From assembly GCA_018830645.1 (NCBI GenBank), contig JAHJSA010000024.1, positions 1 to 64,000 on the forward strand: a DNA stretch of 64,000 nt, given 5' to 3'. The translations under genes and the position numbers were made by a program. The DNA is from Actinomycetota bacterium (lineage in GTDB: Bacteria > Actinomycetota > Thermoleophilia > RBG-16-64-13). Numbering within the stretch: position 1 is the first letter of the stretch; the number at the start of each line of letters is the position of its first letter. Below the pieces are notes generated by a model. It worked only from the letters and a program-made list of their open reading frames with translations, had not been told where the DNA came from and ran no database searches. Positions 1-7,902 of the stretch are shown piece after piece.

Positions 1-133
1 ATGTCTTCTCGTCTTCCGTCAACACCAGAGCCGCACGCCTCGACTTTCCCGCCATGGTTGCCTCCATGCGTGAGTCGGAACAGGACCATGGCAAGTATAG
101 CTCATTACGTAACGTTATTGTTGGAACGTACTA

Positions 134-583
134 CTAGGTAGCCCCGCCCGGCTCGGCAAAGGCCCCCATCCCGACCACCTCGACCACACCGGTCTCGCCG
201 TCTACGTGCACCCGGTCGCCCGTCGCGATGAGCACGCACGGATCCTCGCCGGGCTTGAAGTCGACCACGGTGGGAACCTGCAGTACGGCGGCCGCGACAC
301 CCGTGCTGGAATCGATGCGGGTGATGATCATGGCGAGGGGACCGGCACCGGCCACCCCGGCGGCGCCAAAGTAGCACGACCAACCGTTCGACCCTCGGCT
401 ACCAGGCATCACCAGGATCTTGCCCTTGATGGACAGGCCACGATTGACGTGCCCGTGTTCCTTGATGACGCCGGTGGCGGGGTCGATCCCGCCCCAGCCC
501 TGGATGCTGTTCGGGCACACGAGAGCCTCGCCCTCCACGACTCCCGCGACCACTCCGCGGCCCCTCATCGTGATCGCATCCAT
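134..583 (-). CDS. Aconitase X small (swivel) subunit, DUF126 family
   Basis: A 149-residue protein whose start ATG overlaps the end of the large-subunit gene by 19 bases, so the two are translationally coupled. Residues near 60-75 carry the segment PGSRGSNGWSCYF, the serine/glycine-rich signature of the aconitase X swivel domain. In this family the large and small subunits together form a dehydratase. Known activities are cis-3-hydroxy-L-proline dehydratase in bacteria and phosphomevalonate dehydratase in archaea; which substrate applies here cannot be read from sequence. It is the last recognisable gene of the leftward cluster. Positions 1-133, downstream of its stop, contain no gene I can recognise and are noticeably more AT-rich than the rest. 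Confidence 0.88.
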   Translation of the reverse strand: MDAITMRGRGVVAGVVEGEALVCPNSIQGWGGIDPATGVIKEHGHVNRGLSIKGKILVMPGSRGSNGWSCYFGAAGVAGAGPLAMIITRIDSSTGVAAAVLQVPTVVDFKPGEDPCVLIATGDRVHVDGETGVVEVVGMGAFAEPGGAT

Positions 584-1866
584 CGCCGACCCTCCTCCCA
601 CTTGCCGGCTACGGCCACGTCGAGGCAGCTCTGCCAGTCCCCGTAGTACACCGCGCCCTCGGTCCCCGATTTGACGGAACCGGCCTGCTTCACACTGTCG
701 AACACCTGGCCGGTGTAGCTGTCGAGGAACACGCTCCCCATGGTGCTGGGGCAGCTGCCCGTGTAGATATGGCCTCCGGCCTCCTCGATGATCCGGGTGT
801 ACCCGTTCACATCGGCCATGGCCTTGATGGGATAGACGGTCCAGATCATGAGATTCACGCCCGGATGGACCCTCTTCCCCTCCAGGTGCTGGGCGACCTC
901 TTTGATCTGGTCGATATCGTAGTGAGGACAGCCCAGACTCACGAAGTCGACCTCCCCCACTCCCTGGTCGCACGAGGCTTCATAGGACTCGACGATCGCC
1001 CGCTCGTCTATCGTCAGGGTGCCTGCCGGCGTCTTTCCGCGGAAGGCGTCGTCCACGGTCCGCGCGTCGGGTGTGACGCCCACGATGTGGCACATCTCGC
1101 AGTTGCTGGACACCGCCAACGTCGTGTAGAACTGCTTGAGCTTCTGGAAGGTGACCAAGCTGAAGCGGCCGGAGATCACGGGAACAGCACCACTCGGGAG
1201 GACCATCCCGATCGCCTGACCGAGGAGGTCCCACTCGAGGACGGTGTTCACCTCGGCCTGCACCTCCACGAGGTGCGTGCCCGCCCGGTTCTCCTCCACG
1301 TGGTTGCCCCACTTGGGGGTCCGGCCGCAGATCGCCGACCAGAAGGCGGCTTCGATCCCATCCGAGTTCCCCATCGCCCCCCAGAGCGAATTGCCCATCA
1401 GGGTGACCGAGGATTCGGTCGTGACAAAATGCTCCCCTCGCACGGGCAACCAGCCCGTCAAGTACGGAGCGCAGGTGCCCGCGATGATGACACCGGCTTT
1501 CCGAGCCTGTTCGAGGTACTCGGCGTTCTTCGCGAAGAACTCGGCGCTCTGCCCGAAGGGCTCGTGTTCGTGCTGGTCGCAGGGGCAGACGCACGACTGG
1601 ATGTAGCTGTTGTCGTAGGTGCGATCGAACGGGATCGTCTCATCGACGGCGAGGTTCATGCGCGAGAACACTTCGTCTATGTCGTCCGATCTGCACACGC
1701 TCAGGTAGTTGTGCGCGCCGCAGAAGACCGTCGCCTTGGTCACCTCGCACAGCTCCTCCGCGCCGAGGATCGTTGCGTAGCGCACCACGTTCTGAAGGCT
1801 GACCTGTTTCAGCCTGCCCTCCTTCCCCTCGAGGACACCCTCCTCGTACTCAGTCAGTCGCAGCAT
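565..1866 (-). CDS. Aconitase X catalytic (large) subunit, DUF521 family
   Basis: A 433-residue Fe-S dehydratase subunit. The chosen ATG is preceded by AGGGAGG at ideal spacing; an in-frame upstream ATG at 1947 lacks this and would add an unconserved leader. Cysteine-bearing motifs suited to cluster binding are GTCAPYLTG, SSNCEMCHIVGVTP, SLGCPHYD and GSCPSTMG. The family removes water from hydroxy-amino or hydroxy acids. It follows the MttB homologue by about 115 bases on the same strand and precedes the small subunit, so the methyltransferase and dehydratase probably act in one catabolic route. Membership of the aconitase X family is firm; substrate is inference. Confidence 0.9.
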   Translation of the reverse strand: MLRLTEYEEGVLEGKEGRLKQVSLQNVVRYATILGAEELCEVTKATVFCGAHNYLSVCRSDDIDEVFSRMNLAVDETIPFDRTYDNSYIQSCVCPCDQHEHEPFGQSAEFFAKNAEYLEQARKAGVIIAGTCAPYLTGWLPVRGEHFVTTESSVTLMGNSLWGAMGNSDGIEAAFWSAICGRTPKWGNHVEENRAGTHLVEVQAEVNTVLEWDLLGQAIGMVLPSGAVPVISGRFSLVTFQKLKQFYTTLAVSSNCEMCHIVGVTPDARTVDDAFRGKTPAGTLTIDERAIVESYEASCDQGVGEVDFVSLGCPHYDIDQIKEVAQHLEGKRVHPGVNLMIWTVYPIKAMADVNGYTRIIEEAGGHIYTGSCPSTMGSVFLDSYTGQVFDSVKQAGSVKSGTEGAVYYGDWQSCLDVAVAGKWEEGRRWMRSR

Positions 1867-1980
1867 CGCGCCTCCCTGGCATGGGCCAGCACCAGTCTCT
1901 TGAGACGGACTTGTCATCGGCGGTTCCTTCGCTGGTGCATGTTCCAATCTCTGTCCGCAGCCGGTGCCACCGGAGGAGCG

Positions 1981-3429
1981 CTAGCGCTCCTGGGCGACCC
2001 GGGTCGCGATGATGGTATCTATCTGCTCCAACACTTCGGCCGGGAGATCCTCCACCTGATCCTGCGCGAGAATGTCGTCCACCCGGCGGGCGGCCTTCTC
2101 TCCAAGCGAGAGTGAGCCGGCATTCACCCACTTGTCGTGGCTCGACTGATCGAAAAGGTCCGGGTACCAGTCCTCGCGGAGGTGGGCCATGGTGTGGTCT
2201 TCGGCCAAGTAGTCGCCCATGGGGGCCACGCGTTCGATGAGTTCGAGAGCGAGGGTCTCCTCGTCCACCACGATGGGATCCATGAAGCGGCGGATCCAGC
2301 CGATGATCTCGTCGCAGATCACGACCTGAGCCAAGGAGTTACTCATGCCCGATTCCATGTAGCCCACGTCATGGATGAGGTTGGAACCGGCAAGGGCTTC
2401 CACCAGCATGGTGAGGGCAGCTTCCGCCGCCGACTGCTCGTCCACCAGCTTACTCTCGGAGGCGCCAGCGAGGCCGAAGTGCGGTACGCCGCAGTGGCGG
2501 GCAACCTCGGTGAACGCCACCCGGTTCTCGGGGGCGGCGTAGATGTCGATCATGCTGCGCATGTCGAGCTTGTCCGCCGACCCGCCGGAGAGAGCTACCG
2601 GGCATCCTTCGTTCACGAGTTGCGCCAGCACCAACCCGAAGAGCTCGCCGGCGTGGGCCACGGCGGTGGCCGCCGCCGGGGTCACCGGGCTGCTGGCCCC
2701 CCGCAGGGAGAGAGGATTGTAGACGACTGGTACTCCCTTCTCCGCCAAGAAGATCAGCCTGTTCATATCTTCTAGCTCGTGCCGGAAGGGGTGGGTGACG
2801 CTGACGAAACCCACTCCCCGTGGCTTCTCCCGCAGTGCCTCTTCCCCACCCGCGACGGCTTCCAGCATCGCCACCATGGCGCGTATGTCGGCCGCCGAGT
2901 GACTCAGAAAGATGCTGGGCTTGGTGCAGTTGCGCAGCATGGTCTTGAACTCGTGCACGTAGGCCGTGCGCTGGTCGATATCGAGGGGCGTGAACATCGA
3001 CATGAGGAAATCGATGTTCGGGAGAGCGTCGACCACTCGAGCGCCCTCCGCCGTGTCGGCGAGGGTGGCTGGGCGTCGCTCGCCGGTGCGGTGATCCAGG
3101 ATGGCGAGCGTGCCCGGGCCCACCCCGAAGAACACGTTCTTGCCTCTCACCCGCATGGCGGGCTCGCCTTCCCGCGTATGGAGGGTGAAGCCCTTGGGCG
3201 CCGCCTCGAGGGCCCAGTCCACCAACCGGCGCGGCACCCGCATTCGGATCCCATCGACCCTTGCGCCTGCGGCGGCCAGGATGTCTCGAGCCGCGGCGTG
3301 ACGCGCCTCGATGCCCACCGTCTCCAGGAGTCGGCAACTCGCGCCGTGTATCGCCTCGCACTGCTCGGGGGCGAGCTTCTGGAAGCGAATGCCCACCTGT
3401 GCCTTCAAGCTGCTCCGTATCCCGATCAC
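1981..3429 (-). CDS. Trimethylamine methyltransferase (MttB) family protein, non-pyrrolysine type, copy 1
   Basis: A 482-residue protein starting at GTG with AAGGTG upstream. MttB-family enzymes transfer a methyl group from a quaternary or tertiary amine to a cob(I)alamin-binding corrinoid protein. The frame is uninterrupted by TAG, so this is one of the non-pyrrolysine homologues, a group that includes glycine betaine, proline betaine and carnitine demethylases. A family-typical stretch is NLIHDVGYMESGMSNS near residue 350. It is close to identical in many blocks to a second copy at 14584-16023. It lies downstream of an ABC importer operon and upstream of the aconitase X genes. No cognate corrinoid protein is visible in the window. 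The true substrate is unknown. Confidence 0.9.
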   Translation of the reverse strand: MIGIRSSLKAQVGIRFQKLAPEQCEAIHGASCRLLETVGIEARHAAARDILAAAGARVDGIRMRVPRRLVDWALEAAPKGFTLHTREGEPAMRVRGKNVFFGVGPGTLAILDHRTGERRPATLADTAEGARVVDALPNIDFLMSMFTPLDIDQRTAYVHEFKTMLRNCTKPSIFLSHSAADIRAMVAMLEAVAGGEEALREKPRGVGFVSVTHPFRHELEDMNRLIFLAEKGVPVVYNPLSLRGASSPVTPAAATAVAHAGELFGLVLAQLVNEGCPVALSGGSADKLDMRSMIDIYAAPENRVAFTEVARHCGVPHFGLAGASESKLVDEQSAAEAALTMLVEALAGSNLIHDVGYMESGMSNSLAQVVICDEIIGWIRRFMDPIVVDEETLALELIERVAPMGDYLAEDHTMAHLREDWYPDLFDQSSHDKWVNAGSLSLGEKAARRVDDILAQDQVEDLPAEVLEQIDTIIATRVAQER

Positions 3430-3447
3430 ACGTTCACCTTCGATTGA

Positions 3448-3558
3448 CTACTCCACCGAGAACTCATACGCCCGGAGGTACCGCTTCACCACTTCTTCAA
3501 GCGCCCGCACCGGTACGAAGCCGACGAGTTCGGCGCCCGCCACGGCACTCGGGGACGT
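3448..3558 (-). pseudogene. Possible C-terminal scrap of a glutamate formiminotransferase-like gene
   Basis: This stop-to-stop stretch of 36 codons reads TSPSAVAGAELVGFVPVRAL followed by a basic helix-like tail. The AGAELVGFVP block resembles the conserved end of formiminotransferase domains, which usually read like GSELVGLVP. No start codon with a ribosome binding site and no upstream remainder are present; an in-frame TAG sits just upstream at about 3559. I infer a leftover of a folate one-carbon gene, which would fit a methyl-group catabolic island, but the match is short and from memory. Confidence 0.3.
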
Positions 3559-3605
3559 CTAGCCCCGCCGTTCCGTTCTGCGACAACCAGCCGCGCGGGG
3601 AAGCG

Positions 3606-4550
3606 CTAGGTGTACCGAATCCGCGGATTGAGCACCGCGTACAACATGTCGGCGATGAGGTTGGAGACCCCGTAGATCAGAACGACCACCATCACGGTCA
3701 CCTGGATCAGCGGGATGTCCCGCCTCTGTACGGCGAACAGCACCAGACGACCCAGGCCCGGATAGCCGAAGACCGACTCGGTGACGATGAGCCCCCCCAT
3801 GAGCCAGCCGATGCTGATGGCGATGACGGTGATCGTGGGCAGGAGCGAGTTGCGGAGCACGTGGGTGAAGACAACCCGGCTTGGGGGAAGCCCCTTGAGT
3901 CTCGCCGTCCGTACGTAGTCCGTCTGCAGCACGTCCACCGTGCTCGATCGGGTCATGCGCACGATGTACGCGAGGGAGGTGAGAGCCACGGTCACCGCCG
4001 GCAGAACGAGGGACGGAAACGCTTCCCAGAGGCCCGATTTCGGGTCGATAGCCGATTGGGAGGGCAGCCAGCCAAGCTGGATGGAGAAGATACTGATGAG
4101 GATCACTGCGCTCACGAACTCCGGCAGCCCGATGAAAGCCAGTGACCCCACGGAGATGGCCTGATCCACCCAGCTGTTTCGTCGCAGAGCCGCCACCAGA
4201 CCGAGCAGAATCCCCACCGGCACGAAGATGGCGAAGGCCACCGCAGCCAGCATGGCGGAGTTACGTAGGCGCTGAAGCACCAGGGGGCGGATCTCGGCCC
4301 GCGTGCTCACGGAATCGCCCCAGTCGCCGGTGGCAAAACCCCCGAGCCAGTCAGTGTACTGCGCTACAAGAGGTAGGTTGAGCCCGAGTTCCTCACGCAG
4401 GTTCTCCTTGGCCTGGTCCGTGGCGAAGCGGCCCAACATCATCGTGGCCACGTCGCCGGGGAGCACCTGGGTAGCTATGAAGATGAGCATCGATGAGAGG
4501 ACGATCATGAGGACGACGAAGCCGAGTCGTCTCGCGATGAAGTGCAGCAT
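3606..4550 (-). CDS. ABC transporter permease, DppB/OppB family
   Basis: A 314-residue inner-membrane permease with about six hydrophobic segments, beginning with the usual N-terminal helix after MLHFIARRLGF. It has the DppB-type loop GDWGDSVSTRAEI and the EAA-type cytoplasmic loop around YVRTARLKGLPPSRVVFTHVL. Its ATG overlaps the stop of the upstream ATPase gene (TGATG). It is the last gene of the importer operon, which runs binding protein, DppC-type permease, fused ATPase, DppB-type permease; this order differs from the common binding protein-B-C-D-F order. Likely cargo is a small peptide or a betaine-like compound used by the neighbouring enzymes (inference). Confidence 0.93.
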   Translation of the reverse strand: MLHFIARRLGFVVLMIVLSSMLIFIATQVLPGDVATMMLGRFATDQAKENLREELGLNLPLVAQYTDWLGGFATGDWGDSVSTRAEIRPLVLQRLRNSAMLAAVAFAIFVPVGILLGLVAALRRNSWVDQAISVGSLAFIGLPEFVSAVILISIFSIQLGWLPSQSAIDPKSGLWEAFPSLVLPAVTVALTSLAYIVRMTRSSTVDVLQTDYVRTARLKGLPPSRVVFTHVLRNSLLPTITVIAISIGWLMGGLIVTESVFGYPGLGRLVLFAVQRRDIPLIQVTVMVVVLIYGVSNLIADMLYAVLNPRIRYT

Positions 4551-6742
4551 CAGGCGTCCCTTCCAGCTGAGGCCGGCTCGTCGCGGGACAGTGGTTTCAC
4601 ATCGGGGGCCAGCACCAGGGCCTCAGCCTGGAGACGGGCGAGTTCGTCCAGGGGGATGTGGCAGTAGATGCGGTGCTTGCCCTCACCGTCCCGCCAAGGC
4701 GGCTCCTCCGCACGGCAGATCTCCCCGAGGCAGCGGGGGCAGCGGGGGTGGAAGCGGCAGCCCGGCGGCACGTCCATTGCACTCGGCACGGCGCCGCCCA
4801 GGCGGATGGGGGTCTGCCGCACGTTGGGATCGGCCACCGGCACCGCTGAAACGAGTGCTTCAGTGTAGGGGTGGAAGGGCGGGGTGAGCACTCGGACGGC
4901 GTCGCCCACCTCCATGATCCGCCCCACGTAGACCACGACGATGGTGTCCGAGAGATGCTGCACGGCGGAGAGGTCGTGGGAGATGAAGATGTATGAGGTG
5001 CGCTTCTCCACCTGGAGCTTCATGAGGAGGTTCATGAGAGAGCCCTGCACCGAGACATCCAGCGATGATATGGGCTCGTCGCAGAGTATAAGTTCGGGTT
5101 CGGCGGCGAAGGCCCTAGCGATGGCCACCCGTTGCTTCTCCCCTCCGGAAAGCTCGTTGGGTAGGCGGTCGAAGTAGTTTACGGGGAGACTCACGGCTCG
5201 CAGGAGCTCTTTCGCCCGCTCCTTGGCCTCCTCTCGACCCACTCCGCCGAGCAGCACCAGTGGACGGGTGATGGCGTCTCCGACGCTCCGCGTGGGGTTG
5301 AGGGATGCGTCGGGGTTCTGGAACACCATCTGTATCTCTTTGAGCACGGCCCGGCCGCGCCCACGGGTCGCTCGGGCAAGACTCCGTCCGTGCATGCGGA
5401 TGTCGCCACCCGTGGCCGGCGTGAGTCCGATGATGGCCCGAGCCACCGTGGTCTTGCCGCTACCGCTCTCACCGACAATGCCGAGAGTCTGCCCTTCATT
5501 CACGCCGAAGCTGATCCCGTCCACAGCCCTGATGGTGCTGTGCCGACGCCGACCGGGGATGAGCCCCGAGCCGGGTCCTTTGAAGTGGGTCTTTGTGTCC
5601 GTCACCTCGACGAGGGCGACGGCATCTTGCGTATCGGCCGCCATGACAGGCAGGGCCTCCGTGGCCTCACGCATGAACTCGAGCGGCATAGGCACCACCT
5701 GCCACCTCCGACAAGCGCTCCGGCGGCCATCCCCCACGTCGGCCAGAGGAGGCCTCGCTTCGCGGCAGGCGTCTTCCACAAGACTGCAACGGGGACCGAA
5801 TATGCAACCTGCGGGCAGTTCGTCCAGACGAGGGATGGAGCCCGGTATGGTCACGAGTGACCGCTTCACGGGGGATGTCTTAAGCCGGGGCACGCAGCCG
5901 AGGAGATCCAAGGTGTACGGGTGGAGCGGACGGGCGAACAGGGCCCGCAGCGGAGCCTGCTCCATGAACTCACCCGCGTACATGACCCCCACCCGCTCGC
6001 AGATCTTGGTGACCACTCCGAGGTCGTGGGTGATGTACAGGATGGCCGAGTCGAACTCGCGCTTAAGATCCGCCACCAGGTCGAGCACCACGGCCTGCGT
6101 GGTCACGTCGAGGGCGGTGGTGGGTTCGTCCATGATGAGAAGCGCCGGGTTGGTCATGAGCGCCATGGCGATGACGCAACGCTGCAGCATCCCGCCGGAG
6201 AGCTGGTGAGGGTAGCGCTTCATGACGGCTTCGGGGTCTGGCATGGCCACTTTGGCCAGCATCTCCCCCACCCGCGACATGGCCGCCGAGCTGTCCATCC
6301 CCAGGTGCAGCCGCGGCACCTCCGCCAGCTGCCGACCGATCTGGATAGAGGGATTCAGGGCGCTCAAGGGGCTCTGGTAGACGACCCCGATGCTGGCACC
6401 CCAGAGGGCACGGAGTTCCTTGGGCGACAGATCAAGTAGCTCCACCCCGTTCAGGCGGACGCTCCCCTCGGTGACGCGCCCGTTGCGGGCGAGATACCGG
6501 ATGGCCCCCATGGCCAAGGTGGACTTCCCCGAGCCCGACTCCCCTACGAGACCGAAACTCTCGCGCCGGTGCACGGTCAACGAGACATTACGCACAGCCG
6601 GCAGAACGCCGGCTTCGGTCTCGTATTCGATGCAGAGGCCCTCCACATCGAGGACCGGGCGGGGGGTTTCGGCGAGAGCCACCGGGGCTCCGCCGCGGGC
6701 GGGATCGGCGCCCTCGGGGTGTCCGTCTGTTCCCATACTCAT
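4550..6742 (-). CDS. Fused double ATP-binding protein of a peptide-type ABC transporter (DppD-DppF fusion)
   Basis: A 730-residue protein with two complete ABC cassettes in one chain. The first has Walker A GESGSGKST near residue 70, signature LSGGMLQRC and Walker B LLIMDEPTTALD, followed by the oligopeptide-type C-terminal cysteine region (FGPRCSLVEDAC). The second has GESGSGKTT, LSGGEKQRVAIARA, ILCDEPISSLD and a matching C-terminal cysteine region (GCRFHPRCPRCLGEIC). In most operons these are two genes; fusions occur in related transporters. The start is placed at 6742, two bases after the upstream permease stop, with GCGAGGGA upstream; the frame stays open further up but overlaps the permease. 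Confidence 0.92.
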   Translation of the reverse strand: MSMGTDGHPEGADPARGGAPVALAETPRPVLDVEGLCIEYETEAGVLPAVRNVSLTVHRRESFGLVGESGSGKSTLAMGAIRYLARNGRVTEGSVRLNGVELLDLSPKELRALWGASIGVVYQSPLSALNPSIQIGRQLAEVPRLHLGMDSSAAMSRVGEMLAKVAMPDPEAVMKRYPHQLSGGMLQRCVIAMALMTNPALLIMDEPTTALDVTTQAVVLDLVADLKREFDSAILYITHDLGVVTKICERVGVMYAGEFMEQAPLRALFARPLHPYTLDLLGCVPRLKTSPVKRSLVTIPGSIPRLDELPAGCIFGPRCSLVEDACREARPPLADVGDGRRSACRRWQVVPMPLEFMREATEALPVMAADTQDAVALVEVTDTKTHFKGPGSGLIPGRRRHSTIRAVDGISFGVNEGQTLGIVGESGSGKTTVARAIIGLTPATGGDIRMHGRSLARATRGRGRAVLKEIQMVFQNPDASLNPTRSVGDAITRPLVLLGGVGREEAKERAKELLRAVSLPVNYFDRLPNELSGGEKQRVAIARAFAAEPELILCDEPISSLDVSVQGSLMNLLMKLQVEKRTSYIFISHDLSAVQHLSDTIVVVYVGRIMEVGDAVRVLTPPFHPYTEALVSAVPVADPNVRQTPIRLGGAVPSAMDVPPGCRFHPRCPRCLGEICRAEEPPWRDGEGKHRIYCHIPLDELARLQAEALVLAPDVKPLSRDEPASAGRDA

Positions 6743-6744
6743 CT

Positions 6745-7680
6745 TCAATCCCTCGCCACGCCCGGCAGCATGACCTGCCGAAGACCATCCGACATGAGGT
6801 TCGTGGCCACCACAAGGAGCGCGATGGTGCCCGCCGGGAAGAGGAGTGTCCACGGCGCGAGAGAGAAGAAGTTACGGGCCTCGTTGATCTGCAGTCCCCA
6901 ATCGGGCGAAGGAGGTTGAACTCCGAGCCCGAGGAAGCCGAGTGAAGCCACCATGAAGATGGAGTACGAAAAGCGCATGGAGGCTTCCACGAGAAGGGGA
7001 GGTAAGGAGTTTGGCAAGATCTCGCGGAAGAGTATGTAGCTCTGTCGCTCGCCCCGTACGCGGGCCGCTTCCACGAACTCCTTGGTCTTTAGGTCAAGCA
7101 CCATACTCCGCACCACACGGGCCAGCATGGGTATGTAGAGGATGGTGACCACCAACACCAGGTTGGCGTTGGAGGGGCCGATCACGCTGAGTAGGACCAG
7201 GGCCAGAAGGAGCGAAGGGAACGACAGCAAGACGTCCAGGAGTCGCATGATTACCTCGTCCACAAGACCGCCGACGTAGCCGGATACCAGGCCGATCGGG
7301 GTTCCGATCAAGACGGCGAAGAGCGTACCGAACCCACCGAGCAGGAAGATGTTCCGGGTGCCGACGATGACCCGGCTCAGGATGTCGCGGCCGAACTGGT
7401 CGGTTCCGAACGGGTGCTGAACGGTAGGTGACTGCAGTCGCAGAGCGGCGGACTGGACGTCGAACTCGTAGGGCGCTATCCAGGGCCCGAACATGGCAAG
7501 GATGAGGAAGAAGCAGAAGATGATCACACCTACGAGCGCCGCGGGGCGGCGCTTAAGGCGGTGCCAGTAGAGAGACCGCATCTTCTGCGGCAGCACCGCG
7601 GGAGGGTGGGTAGCGGTCTGGGCGACGTGCGCCCCGGGAGTCCCGGAGGCGAACTCGTCCTCGGTCTCGGCGGTCTTCAT
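6745..7680 (-). CDS. ABC transporter permease, DppC/OppC family
   Basis: An approximately 311-residue permease with a long hydrophilic N-terminus, a first membrane helix at AALVGVIIFCFFLILAMFG and the DppC hallmark HPFGTDQFGRDILSRVI. The EAA-type loop reads KEFVEAARVRGERQSYILF. It pairs with the DppB-type permease to form the channel. The start is uncertain: ATG at 7680 follows AGGACGAG, while an in-frame start at 7782 would add a basic, unconserved leader. Its stop lies two bases before the fused ATPase start. A strong hairpin separates it from the binding-protein gene upstream. Confidence 0.9.
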   Translation of the reverse strand: MKTAETEDEFASGTPGAHVAQTATHPPAVLPQKMRSLYWHRLKRRPAALVGVIIFCFFLILAMFGPWIAPYEFDVQSAALRLQSPTVQHPFGTDQFGRDILSRVIVGTRNIFLLGGFGTLFAVLIGTPIGLVSGYVGGLVDEVIMRLLDVLLSFPSLLLALVLLSVIGPSNANLVLVVTILYIPMLARVVRSMVLDLKTKEFVEAARVRGERQSYILFREILPNSLPPLLVEASMRFSYSIFMVASLGFLGLGVQPPSPDWGLQINEARNFFSLAPWTLLFPAGTIALLVVATNLMSDGLRQVMLPGVARD

Positions 7681-7859
7681 AATCTCGTCCTGCGGGTCAG
7701 CCGCTCCGCCCTTGCGGGACGACTCACCGTCTCGTTCGAACCCGTCCACGCCCAAGCCTTCCGGTCTGCGACCGCGTGTCAACGGTCTTCCAGCCGTACC
7801 AACGCTCGGCCGGGGATTGGAGAGAGGGGGACGGTGACGACCCCCTCTCCTTCAACGGA

Positions 7860-7893
7860 GCATGCCGGGCGATCCAAACATCGCCCGGCATGC
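7860..7893 (-). terminator. Perfect 14-bp stem-loop between binding-protein and permease genes
   Basis: The arms GCATGCCGGGCGAT and ATCGCCCGGCATGC flank a six-base loop. It begins 10 bases after the binding-protein stop and lacks a T-run. Such hairpins after a binding-protein gene commonly stabilise the upstream transcript or partly terminate, giving more binding protein than permease (established pattern; role here is inference). Confidence 0.7.
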
Positions 7894-7902
7894 CGCTAGA
7901 CG

